A DNA stretch of 64,000 bases, from contig NCKB01000005.1 of assembly GCA_002279065.1 (NCBI GenBank), positions 186,001 through 250,000 on the forward strand. The letters are read 5' to 3'. Each line of letters starts with the position of its first letter. Within the stretch, counting starts at the first letter, position 1. The notes below the pieces were generated by a model that searched no databases, was not told the origin of the DNA, and was given only the letters and a program-made list of their open reading frames with translations. This DNA is from Lysobacterales bacterium 15-68-25. GTDB taxonomy: Bacteria > Pseudomonadota > Gammaproteobacteria > Xanthomonadales > Rhodanobacteraceae. Position numbers and translations under genes: made by a program. Positions 39,871 through 51,072 of the stretch are shown here, one piece after another.

Positions 39871-40662
39871 TCAGCGCTGGCAGCGCGGGCAGGCGTAGAA
39901 CGGTCGGCTGGCCACCATCGATTTCTCGATCGGGCTCTGGCATCGCGGGCACGCTTCGCCCGCGCGTTCGTACGCGCGGAAGCGGAACGGCGTGTCCTGC
40001 AGGTGCCCGGCGCCGCGACGGCCGCGCGTGCGGTAGGAGCGGCGCGGCAGGTCGAGGATGGCCTCGGCCAGCATCGCGCGCTCGGTGTCGTCGAGGTCGC
40101 AGGGGCGGCGATCGTGGTCCAGGCCGGCTTCCCACAGGATCTCCACCCGCAGGTAGTTGCCCAGACCGGCGACGAAGGCCTGGTCCAGCAGCAGCGCGCC
40201 AAGCCGTCGCCGCGCGAAGCGCGGGTCACGCAATCTTGCTTCGACCGTGACCGCATCGAGCGCGGTGTCGAGCGCGTCCGGTCCCAGTCGCCGCAGGAAC
40301 GGATGCTCGTGCACCTGCGCGGTCGGCCACATCTCGATGTCGGTAGCGCTGTACAGCAGGATCGCCTTGCGTGCAGTTTCCAGCGCCACCCGCAGACTGC
40401 GGCCGGTCACCGGTCGCTCGCCGGCATTCGCTACACGCCAGACGCCGTAGAGCTGGTTGTGCGAATACAGCGTCAGGCCGTTGTCGAAGCGGGTGAGCAG
40501 CGCCTTGCCATGTGGCGTGATGGCCTCGATGCGGCGACCTGCGAGCTTCGCTTCGTAGCGCTTCAGTGCCGGCGGTGCGAACCAGGCCCGGACCAGCGGC
40601 TCGCCCGCTACGGCTTTGGCCAGGGCATCGGCGGCACGCCGGATTTCCGGTCCTTCGGGCAC
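39871..40662 (-). CDS. nei: Endonuclease VIII (DNA glycosylase/AP lyase)
   Basis: 263 aa. It removes oxidised pyrimidines and nicks abasic sites. After a GTG start (40662), the protein begins with Pro2-Glu3 (PEGPEIRRAADAL), the catalytic N terminus of the Fpg/Nei family. KALLTRF carries the conserved Lys, GLGNYLRVEIL is the H2TH region, and the C-terminal zinc finger has CPRC...CPRC. LYSHNQLYGVWRV marks Nei rather than Fpg. The start is 4 bases after the SDR stop, so the two are co-transcribed. Confidence 0.95.
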   Translation of the reverse strand: MPEGPEIRRAADALAKAVAGEPLVRAWFAPPALKRYEAKLAGRRIEAITPHGKALLTRFDNGLTLYSHNQLYGVWRVANAGERPVTGRSLRVALETARKAILLYSATDIEMWPTAQVHEHPFLRRLGPDALDTALDAVTVEARLRDPRFARRRLGALLLDQAFVAGLGNYLRVEILWEAGLDHDRRPCDLDDTERAMLAEAILDLPRRSYRTRGRRGAGHLQDTPFRFRAYERAGEACPRCQSPIEKSMVASRPFYACPRCQR

Positions 40663-40666
40663 GGCT

Positions 40667-41455
40667 TCAACTGAGTGCGCGGGTGCGCCCGCCGTCCACC
40701 GGAACGCTGGTGCCGTTGATGTAGGCGGCGGCCGGCGTGCACAGGAACGCCACCAATGCCGCCACCTCGGGGGCCTCGCCGAAGCGCCGCGCCGGCACCG
40801 ATGCGGCCAGTTCGTCCGCGACCGCTTCGACCGATCGGCCGGAGGCGGCGGCCTTCGCGGCGAGCAGGCTGTCCAGCCGCGCCGTGCGCGTGTAGCCGGG
40901 CAGCACGTTGTTGACGGTGATGCCATCGGCGGCAAGCTCGCCGGCCAGCGTCTTGGCCCAGCCCGCCATGGCGGCGCGGATCGTGTTGGAGACGCCGAGT
41001 CCGGGAATCGGCTCCTTCACCGAGGTCGAGATCACGTTGACCAGCCGGCCGTAGCCTTCCGCCCGCATCCCGGGCAGGACCGCCTGCAGCAGCGTCTGCG
41101 CCGCCAGCAGGTGCTGGCGGAACGCGGCTTCGTACGCGGCGCGGTCCGCATCGTGTGCGCTGCCGCCGGCCGGACCGCCGGAGTTGTTGACCAGGATGTG
41201 CACCGGTCCGGCTGCCACCAGGGTTGCCGCCATGTCAGCGAGAGCGGCGGTGTCGGCCATGTCCACTGCGTGCCAGCCGTGCAGTTGCCCGTGCGGGCGC
41301 GGCAGCGACTGGGCAACGGCCTCGAGGGTGTCTGCCGATCGCGCCAGCACGCTGACACGGGCGCCCAGTTGGGCGAGCTCGACCGCGACAGCGCGCCCGA
41401 TGCCCTGCGAGGCGCCGCATACCAGGGCGTGTCGTCCTTCCAGGCTCAGATGCAT
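40667..41455 (-). CDS. SDR-family protein with atypical active site
   Basis: 262 aa. Cofactor loop CGASQGIG (about 13-20), NNSGG, and C-terminal GTSVPVDGGRTRAL indicate an SDR of the 3-oxoacyl-ACP-reductase-like group. The usual YxxxK is missing: the segment reads STSVKEPIPGLGVSNTIRAAM, with no Tyr before the expected Lys position. This belongs to a known divergent SDR subgroup whose catalysis is unclear. First gene of a two-gene unit with nei. Confidence 0.88.
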   Translation of the reverse strand: MHLSLEGRHALVCGASQGIGRAVAVELAQLGARVSVLARSADTLEAVAQSLPRPHGQLHGWHAVDMADTAALADMAATLVAAGPVHILVNNSGGPAGGSAHDADRAAYEAAFRQHLLAAQTLLQAVLPGMRAEGYGRLVNVISTSVKEPIPGLGVSNTIRAAMAGWAKTLAGELAADGITVNNVLPGYTRTARLDSLLAAKAAASGRSVEAVADELAASVPARRFGEAPEVAALVAFLCTPAAAYINGTSVPVDGGRTRALS

Positions 41456-41477
41456 CGGACGGTCTCTCTGGTTCGGA

Positions 41478-41801
41478 TCAGTGAGCGATCCAGCGCAGTG
41501 CGAAGGCCGCGATCAGGAACGCCCAGGCGAGCAGGGGGAACATCCGCCACAGCCGCCGCCAGCGGTTGAGCACCGGATCCTCCAGCGCGGGGATCACCGG
41601 CGAGCGCAGCGCGTTCTGCAGACGCATCCAGCGCATGGGCGTGCTGACGGCAAGGCCGCGCTCGTCCTGCGCGATGATCTTCCACTTGTCCGGGTGCTGC
41701 TGCCGCAGGCGGCTGGCCAGCCGGCCCAGCGCAACGTAGTGCAGCAGGAAACTGGCGACGCCGGCCAGCAGCAGTCCCAGATAGAGCAGGCCCAGCGGCA
41801 T
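41478..41801 (-). CDS. Small two-helix membrane protein of unknown function
   Basis: 107 aa. Hydrophobic helices at about 3-25 and 87-104 enclose a cytosolic loop rich in basic residues (LASRLRQQHPDKWKIIAQDE, LRSPVIPALEDPVLNRWRR). Not recognised as a named family. Its ATG shares one base with the stop of the MalM-like gene (TGATG), so translation is coupled to it. Confidence 0.78.
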   Translation of the reverse strand: MPLGLLYLGLLLAGVASFLLHYVALGRLASRLRQQHPDKWKIIAQDERGLAVSTPMRWMRLQNALRSPVIPALEDPVLNRWRRLWRMFPLLAWAFLIAAFALRWIAH

Positions 41802-42595
41802 CAGTTGGCGCTCCCGATCCAGTGGCCGGGCAGCGTGCTCAGCGTCTTGAGCAGGCCATCGCCCTTGGGCGCCTCGCCGCACACGGCCTGGTCGACGGCA
41901 GTCTTGTAGCTGTCGTTCATCAGCCCGACCCAGATCGTGCCGTCGGGCCCGTGCGGGATCTTGAAGCTGCCCTTCGAGGTCATGTTCACCGGTGCCTCGG
42001 CCGAGAACGCGGCGGGCGACTGCTCCCAGTAGGTGTTGCCCGATTGCTGGTCGCCGGAGGAGTAGATCACCAGATAGCGTGCCTTGGGGTTGTCGATCGT
42101 GGCACTGCCGAACGCGCCGGTAGTGGACTTGCTCCAGCCCATGTATTCGCACAGCGGGACGTCCTTGCCGTCGATCGGCTGGAACGCATCATCCAGTACC
42201 ACCGTGGTCGGCGCGAACAGGTAGGCGGAGTGCAGCCACCGTCCGTTCAATTCCGACTTGATCGCCACGCGGTAGGGCATCTTCACGTCCGGCGGCAGCT
42301 TGAACGCGAGAAAGTGGCTGCGCACGCCGTTGAGATTGGCCACCGGGCTGTTGGGACCGAGCTCGAACTTCTTCGGCTGCCAGGGCAACAGCGTGCGGTA
42401 CGAGAAGTCCGCGAAGCTGGTACAGCATGGCGTGGCGTCCTGCAGGTGCTGCTTGGCCAGCTTGAGCGCATCGCCGGTGTCGGTCGGCGGGCGAAGGTTC
42501 GGCGGGACGAACACCTTGGCGCTGTGGCACGCACCCAGGGCGAGGCACAGACCCAGGACGGCGAACAGGACGGGGAGTTTCGGCAGCATGCGCAT
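41801..42595 (-). CDS. MalM-like periplasmic lipoprotein
   Basis: 264 aa. Lipoprotein signal with lipobox LGAC (Cys about 23). The body resembles the MalM family of the E. coli maltose operon: CCTSFADFSYRTLLP, then a beta-sandwich-like part with FKLPPDVKMPYRVAIKSE and YLFAPTTVVLDDAFQPI. MalM's role is unknown even in E. coli, and no maltose genes are nearby. Located between asnS and a small membrane protein gene, same strand. Family assignment rests on pattern only. Confidence 0.7.
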   Translation of the reverse strand: MRMLPKLPVLFAVLGLCLALGACHSAKVFVPPNLRPPTDTGDALKLAKQHLQDATPCCTSFADFSYRTLLPWQPKKFELGPNSPVANLNGVRSHFLAFKLPPDVKMPYRVAIKSELNGRWLHSAYLFAPTTVVLDDAFQPIDGKDVPLCEYMGWSKSTTGAFGSATIDNPKARYLVIYSSGDQQSGNTYWEQSPAAFSAEAPVNMTSKGSFKIPHGPDGTIWVGLMNDSYKTAVDQAVCGEAPKGDGLLKTLSTLPGHWIGSAN

Positions 42596-42613
42596 GCAGT
42601 GGACTCGCGAAGG

Positions 42614-44029
<1,416 letters not shown>

Positions 44030-44109
44030 GGATTGAAACTCCTGCTGCGGCGCCGCATCTGGACGCCTGGATTGTGGGAAGAGATGACCGGGTGGGATGC
44101 CGACGAGGG

Positions 44110-44150
44110 TCGGAACCGGTCAAACCCGCATGATAATGTAGGTTCCGACG
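44110..44150. repeat. Inverted repeat in the asnS/IscA divergent region
   Basis: GTCGGAACC (44110-44118) and its complement GGTTCCGAC (44142-44150), centres 32 bases (about three helical turns) apart. A GATAAT at 44133-44138 between the arms could be a -10 for the plus-strand gene. Confidence 0.5.
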
Positions 44151-44194
44151 GACCCGCGAGCCTTTGCCGGTCGCCACGTAAACGGTTGCACGCC

Positions 44195-44521
44195 ATGACG
44201 ATTTCCATCACCCCCGCCGCCAGCCAGCGGATGCGCCACTTCCTCGACCAGACGCCTTCGGCGCCCGGCGTGCGCTTCGGCGTCAAGCGCACCGGCTGCT
44301 CGGGCTTCGCCTACGTGGTGGACCTGGCCGACGAGGTCGCCGCCGACGATCAGGTGATCGAGATCGACGGCCTGTCGGTGGTGGTCGACGCCAAGAGCCT
44401 GCCGCTGGTCGACGGCACCGTGATCGACTTCCAGCGCCAAGGGCTCAACGCCAGCTTCGTGTTCCACAACCCCAACGCCACCGGCGAGTGCGGCTGCGGC
44501 GAGAGCTTCACGGTCGGCTGA
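44195..44521 (+). CDS. iscA: A-type iron-sulfur carrier, IscA-like
   Basis: 108 aa. Carries Fe-S clusters to target proteins. The three ligand cysteines are Cys35 (TGCSGFAY) and Cys99/Cys101 (GECGCGESF). Sequence pattern is nearer to IscA (GVKRTGCSG...GLNASFVFHNPN) than to ErpA. No other isc or suf genes adjoin. ATG 44195; no strong RBS. Confidence 0.92.
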   Translation: MTISITPAASQRMRHFLDQTPSAPGVRFGVKRTGCSGFAYVVDLADEVAADDQVIEIDGLSVVVDAKSLPLVDGTVIDFQRQGLNASFVFHNPNATGECGCGESFTVG

Positions 44522-44564
44522 CCAGCCCCGGCGGGTGGCCGCCGTTTCCCCTCGAATCAATCGC

Positions 44565-44594
44565 TTGCGGTCGCCGCCGGGCGCACCGTACAAT
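44565..44594 (+). promoter_or_regulatory. Promoter of the rpsF-rpsR-rplI operon
   Basis: -35 TTGCGG (44565-44570), 18 bases, -10 TACAAT (44589-44594), about 108 bases before the rpsF ATG. Confidence 0.6.
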
Positions 44595-44658
44595 TCCGCT
44601 TCTGTCCAGAGCGCAAAGGCTCCGGGCGGAACCTTGCCTCACCGCACCGACGGGAGGC

Positions 44659-44680
44659 TGCCAGGCCTGAAAAGGCCGCA
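44659..44680 (+). promoter_or_regulatory. Leader hairpin before rpsF
   Basis: Stem TGC, a CA bulge, GGCCT, GAAA tetraloop, AGGCC, GCA. It lies 21 bases before the ATG and just before the RBS (AAGGAG). A bulged hairpin at this place could be the S6:S18 feedback site, but the canonical CCG bulge is not clear. Confidence 0.4.
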
Positions 44681-44701
44681 TCCACAAGGAGTTACCCAAC
44701 A

Positions 44702-45124
44702 ATGACCCTGCGTCATTACGAAGTTGTGTTCCTGGTCCACCCTGACCAGAGCGAACAGGTGCCGGCGATGATCGAGCGCTACAAGGCGCTGATCGAGGCC
44801 GACGGCGGCAAGATCCACCGCCTCGAGGACTGGGGCCGTCGCCAGCTGGCGTACCCGATCGTCGACCTCGCCAAGGCGCACTACGTGCTGCTGAACATCG
44901 AGGTCACCCAGAACGCGCTGAACGAGCTCGAGTCGGGCTTCCGCTTCAACGACGCCGTGCTGCGCCACCTGTGCATCCGCCGCGACGAGGCCGACACCGA
45001 GCCGTCCTTCATCCTGAAGTCGAAGGAGAAGGACGACGCCAAGGGTTCGCGTCGCCGTGACGACGACAACGACGGCGACGACCGCCGCGGCAGCCGCGAC
45101 AACGATCGCGACAGCGACGACTGA
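44702..45124 (+). CDS. rpsF: 30S ribosomal protein S6
   Basis: 140 aa. Conserved [19 protein letters not shown] start, RRQLAYPI and a C-terminal acidic/basic tail rich in Asp, Arg and Gly (about 115-140), longer than in E. coli. In E. coli the S6 tail is glutamylated; this tail has mostly Asp. AAGGAG upstream. First gene of the operon with rpsR and rplI. Confidence 0.97.
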   Translation: MTLRHYEVVFLVHPDQSEQVPAMIERYKALIEADGGKIHRLEDWGRRQLAYPIVDLAKAHYVLLNIEVTQNALNELESGFRFNDAVLRHLCIRRDEADTEPSFILKSKEKDDAKGSRRRDDDNDGDDRRGSRDNDRDSDD

Positions 45125-45141
45125 TCAGGAGCACACCAGCC

Positions 45142-45372
45142 ATGTCCAAGTTCTTCCGCCGCCGCAAGTTCTGCCGCTTCACCGCCGAGAAGGTGAAGGA
45201 GATCGACTACAAGGATCTCAACACGCTGCGCCAGTACGTGACCGAGAACGGCAAGATCGTGCCGAGCCGCATCACCGGCACCAAGGCCCGCTACCAGCGC
45301 CAGCTGGCGACCGCGATCAAGCGCGCCCGCTTCCTGGCCCTGTTGCCGTACACCGACAACCACGACGTCTAA
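45142..45372 (+). CDS. rpsR: 30S ribosomal protein S18
   Basis: 76 aa. [14 protein letters not shown] and [20 protein letters not shown] are diagnostic. S18 pairs with S6 on the platform of the small subunit. 17 bases after rpsF. Confidence 0.97.
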   Translation: MSKFFRRRKFCRFTAEKVKEIDYKDLNTLRQYVTENGKIVPSRITGTKARYQRQLATAIKRARFLALLPYTDNHDV

Positions 45373-45479
45373 GTCGTGTCCCGCGTGCCGGGCTCCGGTC
45401 CGGCGCGCGGGCGCCCACTCTTCGGACAACCGTCCACGGCTGCGCCGGGCCACACCGGTGCTAACGAAAGGAAAAAACC

Positions 45480-45929
45480 ATGGAACTGATTCTTCTCGAG
45501 AAAGTCCGCAACCTCGGCAACCTGGGCGACAAGGTCAGCGTGAAGCCGGGTTACGGCCGCAACTACCTGCTGCCGCAGGGCAAGGCCGTGCCGGTCACCG
45601 CCGCCAACCTCGAAGCCTTCGAGAAGCGTCGCGCCGAGTACGAAGCCAAGGCCGCCGCGCAGCTGTCGGGCGCCGAGGGCCGCAAGGCCAAGCTGGAAGG
45701 CGTCGAGGTGACCATCGAAGCCAACGCCAGCCCCGAGGGCAAGCTTTACGGCTCGGTCGGTCCGCGCGAGATCGCCGAGGCCCTGCAGGCCGCCGGCCAC
45801 GACGTGCACAAGAACGAAGTGATCCAGGGCGAAGGCCCGATCCGCAACACCGGCGAGTACGAGGTCGTGGTGTCGCTCCACGCCGACATCCAGACCACCG
45901 TCAAGGTGATCGTGGTCGGCGAGAAGTAA
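45480..45929 (+). CDS. rplI: 50S ribosomal protein L9
   Basis: 149 aa. [21 protein letters not shown] with the [16 protein letters not shown]-binding loop, then the long central helix and C-terminal domain ending [10 protein letters not shown]. Full length. GAAAGGA before the ATG. 107 bases after rpsR; a terminator follows. Confidence 0.97.
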   Translation: MELILLEKVRNLGNLGDKVSVKPGYGRNYLLPQGKAVPVTAANLEAFEKRRAEYEAKAAAQLSGAEGRKAKLEGVEVTIEANASPEGKLYGSVGPREIAEALQAAGHDVHKNEVIQGEGPIRNTGEYEVVVSLHADIQTTVKVIVVGEK

Positions 45930-45950
45930 GCCCACCCCCTCCCGGTTTTG

Positions 45951-45985
45951 GAAACGGGCGCCGCGAGGCGCCCGTTTTCGTTGGT
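45951..45985 (+). terminator. Rho-independent terminator of rplI
   Basis: AAACGGGCGCC, GCGA loop, GGCGCCCGTTT, then TTCGTT. Ends the rpsF-rpsR-rplI transcript ahead of dnaB. Confidence 0.75.
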
Positions 45986-46008
45986 GGCCAGGGTGGCCGC
46001 GCTCCGGG

Positions 46009-46038
46009 TTATCCACGCCCGGCCACAGCTTATCCACA
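46009..46038 (+). promoter_or_regulatory. Two DnaA boxes upstream of dnaB
   Basis: TTATCCACG (46009-46017) and a perfect TTATCCACA (46030-46038), same orientation, 21 bases apart (two helical turns). They lie 118-147 bases before the dnaB ATG. GGCCACAG flanks the second box on both sides. Confidence 0.65.
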
Positions 46039-46155
46039 GGCTGGCCACAGACTTGTTGTCTCGTTCCGCGCGACGCGTCCGCGTATGCTGATTCGTCGGC
46101 AGCCTGCGCTGGCGCGTGTCGCCCGCGCAGCCATTTCCCTGTGAGGTATCGCTCC

Positions 46156-47553
46156 ATGTCCTTCGTTCCCGAGCGCAAAGGCGAGCGCGCGCCCAGCATC
46201 GAGTCGCTACGCGTGCCGCCGCACTCCATCGACGCCGAACAGGCGGTACTGGGCGGCCTGATGCTGGCGCCCGACGCGCTGGACAAGGTGGCCGACCGGC
46301 TCTCCGAGGGCGACTTCTACCGCAAGGACCACCGGCTGATCTGGCGTGCGATCACCGAGCTGGCGAACAAGGGCATGCCCTGCGACGCGGTGACCCTGGG
46401 CGACTGGTTCGAGGCGAACGGCCTGGCCGAGATGGTCGGCGGCGCTAGTTACCTGGCCGAGCTGGCCAACACCACGCCCAGCGCAGCAAACATCGGCGCC
46501 TACGCGGACATCGTGCGCGAGAAGTCGATCCTGCGGCAGTTGATCGACGCCGGCGTGGCGATCAGCGAGGACGGTTACCTGCCGGACGGCAAGAGCGTGC
46601 AGGAGGTGCTGGAAAGCGCCGAGCAGCGCGTGTTCAAGATCGCCGAGTCCGGCTCGCGCGGCAAGAAGGATTCGGTCTCCATGCGCGAGGCGGTCAAGGA
46701 CGCCTTCCGCATGCTGCACGAGCGCTACCAGAACCGCGGCCAGCTCACCGGCATCTCCACCGGCTTCAACGACCTGGACGAGCTCACCTCGGGACTGCAG
46801 CCGTCCGACCTGATCATCGTCGCGGCGCGACCCTCGATGGGCAAGACCGCGTTCTCGGTGAACATCGCCGAGGCCGCCGCGCTGCGCGGCAAGAAGGCGG
46901 TGGTGATCTTCTCGATGGAAATGTCGGCCTCGCAGCTGGCCTTTCGCATGATTTCCTCGATCGGCCGCATCCACCAGCAGCACCTGCGCAACGGTGACCT
47001 GGAGGAGGAGGACTGGCCGCGCGTCACCAACGCCATCGCGATCCTCTCCGAGGCGAAGATCTTCATCGACGACACGCCGGGCCTGTCGCCGGTGGAGCTG
47101 CGTTCGCGCTCCCGCCGCCTGCACCGCGAGCACGGCGGGCTCGGCCTGATCGTGATCGACTACCTGCAGCTGATGCAGGTGCCCGGAAACAAGGAGAACC
47201 GCGCCACCGAGATTTCAGAAATCTCGCGTTCACTCAAGGGCCTCGCCAAGGAGCTGAACGTGCCGGTGATCGCCCTTTCCCAGTTGAACCGCTCGCTGGA
47301 GCAGCGCGCGGACAAGCGGCCGATGATGTCCGATCTGCGCGAGTCGGGCGCCATCGAGCAGGACGCCGACGTGATCATGTTCATCTACCGCGACGAGTAC
47401 TACAACAAGGAGTCGCCGGACAAAGGCCTGGCCGAGATCATCATCGGCAAGCAGCGTAACGGCCCCACCGACACGGTGAAGCTGACCTTCCTCGGCCACT
47501 ACACCAAGTTCGAGAACTACGCGCCGGATTCGTTCGTCGGCGCGTTCGAGTGA
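46156..47553 (+). CDS. dnaB: Replicative DNA helicase DnaB
   Basis: 465 aa. The hexameric 5'-3' helicase at the replication fork. N-terminal domain (HSIDAEQAVLGGLML) that binds primase, then a RecA-like motor with Walker A ARPSMGKTAF and Walker B LIVIDYLQLMQ, plus RDEYY and GKQRNGPTD near the end. No intein. ATG 46156 has TGAGG upstream; the GTG at 46141 is less likely. Confidence 0.97.
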   Translation: MSFVPERKGERAPSIESLRVPPHSIDAEQAVLGGLMLAPDALDKVADRLSEGDFYRKDHRLIWRAITELANKGMPCDAVTLGDWFEANGLAEMVGGASYLAELANTTPSAANIGAYADIVREKSILRQLIDAGVAISEDGYLPDGKSVQEVLESAEQRVFKIAESGSRGKKDSVSMREAVKDAFRMLHERYQNRGQLTGISTGFNDLDELTSGLQPSDLIIVAARPSMGKTAFSVNIAEAAALRGKKAVVIFSMEMSASQLAFRMISSIGRIHQQHLRNGDLEEEDWPRVTNAIAILSEAKIFIDDTPGLSPVELRSRSRRLHREHGGLGLIVIDYLQLMQVPGNKENRATEISEISRSLKGLAKELNVPVIALSQLNRSLEQRADKRPMMSDLRESGAIEQDADVIMFIYRDEYYNKESPDKGLAEIIIGKQRNGPTDTVKLTFLGHYTKFENYAPDSFVGAFE

Positions 47554-47629
47554 TTTCCCTCTTTCCGGCGCGGTCGTTCGGGGCACCTGTCCCCGGAAGG
47601 GATGCGTCGCTGCCCGTCGATCCACGACC

Positions 47630-48718
<1,089 letters not shown>

Positions 48719-48802
48719 CACGGCCTGCAGGTGGGCTCGTCTCGTCGGCTGCGATGCGTGCCGGCTAAGCTTGCCGCTTCGTCGATCCGGCAGGAACCAC
48801 CG

Positions 48803-50179
48803 ATGGCCAAGGCCAAGACCGCCTACGTCTGCACCGAATGCGGTGCCGAGCACTCCAAGTGGCAGGGGCAGTGCGTCGAGTGCGGAGTCTGGAACACGCT
48901 GAGCGAGATCGTGCTGCAGCCGGCGGTGAAGTCGGCGGGCGCGGCCCGCGGCGGTTACGCCGGCAAGGCGGCCGGTGCGACGAAGGTGACCCCGCTGACC
49001 GAGGTGGCGGTGACCGCCGAGTCGCGCACGCTCACCGGCATCGGCGAGCTGGACCGGGTGCTCGGTGGCGGCCTGGTCGACGGCTCGGTGGTGCTGATCG
49101 GCGGCGATCCGGGCATCGGCAAGTCCACCCTGCTGCTGCAGATGCTGGGCACGCTCGGCAGCCAGCTGCCCAGTGTCTACGTGTCGGGCGAGGAGTCGCT
49201 CGCCCAGGTCGCAGCCCGCGCGCAGCGATTGGATCTGCCGCTGGCGCCGTTGCACGGCCTGGCCGAGACCTGCATTGAGCGCATCCTGGAGCAGGCCGTC
49301 GCCAGCCGGCCGCGCGTGCTGGTGATCGACTCGATCCAGACCATCTGGACCGAGCTGCTCACCGCGGCGCCGGGTTCGGTGAGCCAGGTGCGCGAGTCGG
49401 CGGCCAAGCTCACCCGCTTCGCCAAGGAAACCGGCACGTCCGTGTTCCTGGTCGGCCACGTGACCAAGGAGGGCGGTATCGCCGGCCCGCGCGTGCTCGA
49501 GCACATGGTCGACGCGGTGCTGTATTTCGAGGGCGAGTCCGGTTCGCGTTTCCGCGTGCTGCGCGCGTTCAAGAACCGCTTCGGCGCGGTCAACGAACTG
49601 GGTGTGTTCGCGATGAGCGAGAAGGGCCTGCGCGAGGTGCCGAATCCGTCGGCGATCTTCCTTTCCGCGCACAGCGGCCCGACGCCCGGCAGCGCGGTGA
49701 TGGTGACCCGCGAGGGCACCCGGCCGCTGCTGGTGGAAGTGCAGGCGCTGGTCGACCAGAGCTCGCTGGGCAACCCGCGCCGCGTGGCGCTGGGCCTGGA
49801 GCAGAACCGGCTGGCCATGCTGCTGGCCGTGCTGCACCGGCACGGTGGCGTGGCGGCGTACGACCAGGACGTATTCGTCAACGTGGTCGGCGGCATCCGC
49901 GTGCAGGAGACCGCGGCCGACCTGCCGGTGCTGCTGGCGGTGCTGTCTTCGTTGCGCGACCGGCCGCTGCCGGACAAGACCATCGCGTTCGGCGAGGTCG
50001 GCCTGTCGGGCGAGATCCGCCCCGTGCCGAATGGCGAGGAGCGGTTGAAGGAGGCTGCGCATCACGGCTTCCATCGCGCCATCGTGCCGAAGGCGAACGC
50101 GCCGAAGCGGGGGCGGGTGGGCGAGATGGAGGTGGTTAGCGTGGAGCGCCTGTCCGAGGCGATCGACGCCTGCCGCTGA
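48803..50179 (+). CDS. radA: DNA repair protein RadA
   Basis: 458 aa. Branch-migration helicase acting in recombination. N-terminal C4 zinc finger (CTEC...CVEC), RecA-like motor with Walker A GGDPGIGKST, the RadA-specific KNRFGAVNELGVF motif, and a C-terminal Lon-protease-like domain (from about 285, GEIRPVPNGEERLKEA near its end). ATG 48803 with CAGGAA upstream. Confidence 0.96.
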   Translation: MAKAKTAYVCTECGAEHSKWQGQCVECGVWNTLSEIVLQPAVKSAGAARGGYAGKAAGATKVTPLTEVAVTAESRTLTGIGELDRVLGGGLVDGSVVLIGGDPGIGKSTLLLQMLGTLGSQLPSVYVSGEESLAQVAARAQRLDLPLAPLHGLAETCIERILEQAVASRPRVLVIDSIQTIWTELLTAAPGSVSQVRESAAKLTRFAKETGTSVFLVGHVTKEGGIAGPRVLEHMVDAVLYFEGESGSRFRVLRAFKNRFGAVNELGVFAMSEKGLREVPNPSAIFLSAHSGPTPGSAVMVTREGTRPLLVEVQALVDQSSLGNPRRVALGLEQNRLAMLLAVLHRHGGVAAYDQDVFVNVVGGIRVQETAADLPVLLAVLSSLRDRPLPDKTIAFGEVGLSGEIRPVPNGEERLKEAAHHGFHRAIVPKANAPKRGRVGEMEVVSVERLSEAIDACR

Positions 50180-50198
50180 GGCCCGCAGGGCCGCTTCG

Positions 50199-51062
50199 CT
50201 ACGAGGCGAACACCACCGTCTTGTGGCCGTCGACCAGCACGCGGTCGTCCAGCACCAGCCGCAGCGTGCGCGCCAGCACGCGGCGCTCGATGTCGCGACC
50301 GATGCGGATCATGTCTTCCGGGGTGTCGCTGTGGCTGACCCGTTCGATGTCCTGCTCGATGATCGGTCCTTCGTCGAGGTCGGCGGTGACGAAATGCGCG
50401 GTGGCACCGATCAGCTTGACCCCGCGGCGGTGTGCCTGGTGGTACGGCCGCGCGCCCTTGAAGCCGGGCAGGAACGAGTGGTGGATGTTGATGCAGCGTC
50501 CGGCGAGCTTGCCAGCCAGCTCGTCGGACAGCACTTGCATGTAGCGGGCGAGCACCACCAGGTCGGCGCCGGACTGCTCGATCACCGCCCACACCCGAGC
50601 CTCCTGCGCGGCCTTGTCGGCGCGGTCGGCCGGCAGGTAGTGGAACGGGATGTCGTCGAAATCCAGGTGGCGGTAGGTCTCGCGCGGGTGGTTGGCGACG
50701 ATGCCGACGATGTCCATCGGCAGTTCGCCGATGCGCCACCGATACAGCAGGTCGGCCAGGCAGTGGTCGAACTTCGACACCATCAGCAGCACGCGGCGGC
50801 GCTGGTCGCGCGGGCGCAGCGTCCACTGCATGCCGAAGCGCTGGGCGACCACCTTGAAACCGGCGCGCAGGTCGTCCGCTTCCACGTCCGGCGTGCAGGG
50901 CCGGAACACCAGCCGCATGAAGAACTGCCCGGTCTGGGCGTCACCGAACTGCTGCGCCTCGAGGATGTTGCTGCCCTGTGCGGCGAGGTGGCTGGACACC
51001 GCGCCCACGATGCCGGGGCGGTCGGCGCAGGAGAGCGTCAGGACGAACTGCGCGGCTTCCAT
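50199..51062 (-). CDS. purU: Formyltetrahydrofolate deformylase
   Basis: 287 aa. Releases formate from 10-formyl-tetrahydrofolate, feeding formate to PurT and balancing one-carbon units. The N-terminal ACT domain ([20 protein letters not shown]) likely senses Met or Gly. Formyltransferase domain motifs: [17 protein letters not shown] and [15 protein letters not shown]. Convergent with radA; same strand as the next gene. Confidence 0.95.
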   Translation of the reverse strand: MEAAQFVLTLSCADRPGIVGAVSSHLAAQGSNILEAQQFGDAQTGQFFMRLVFRPCTPDVEADDLRAGFKVVAQRFGMQWTLRPRDQRRRVLLMVSKFDHCLADLLYRWRIGELPMDIVGIVANHPRETYRHLDFDDIPFHYLPADRADKAAQEARVWAVIEQSGADLVVLARYMQVLSDELAGKLAGRCINIHHSFLPGFKGARPYHQAHRRGVKLIGATAHFVTADLDEGPIIEQDIERVSHSDTPEDMIRIGRDIERRVLARTLRLVLDDRVLVDGHKTVVFAS

Positions 51063-51072
51063 GTCCCGGTCG

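Noticed and set aside
41801-42595. MalM-like gene as part of a maltose operon
   Set aside because: No maltose transporter or amylase genes in the window; the neighbours are asnS and a small membrane protein.
46000-46155. DnaA boxes as a replication origin
   Set aside because: Only two boxes, no AT-rich unwinding region, and no dnaA/dnaN/gidA nearby.
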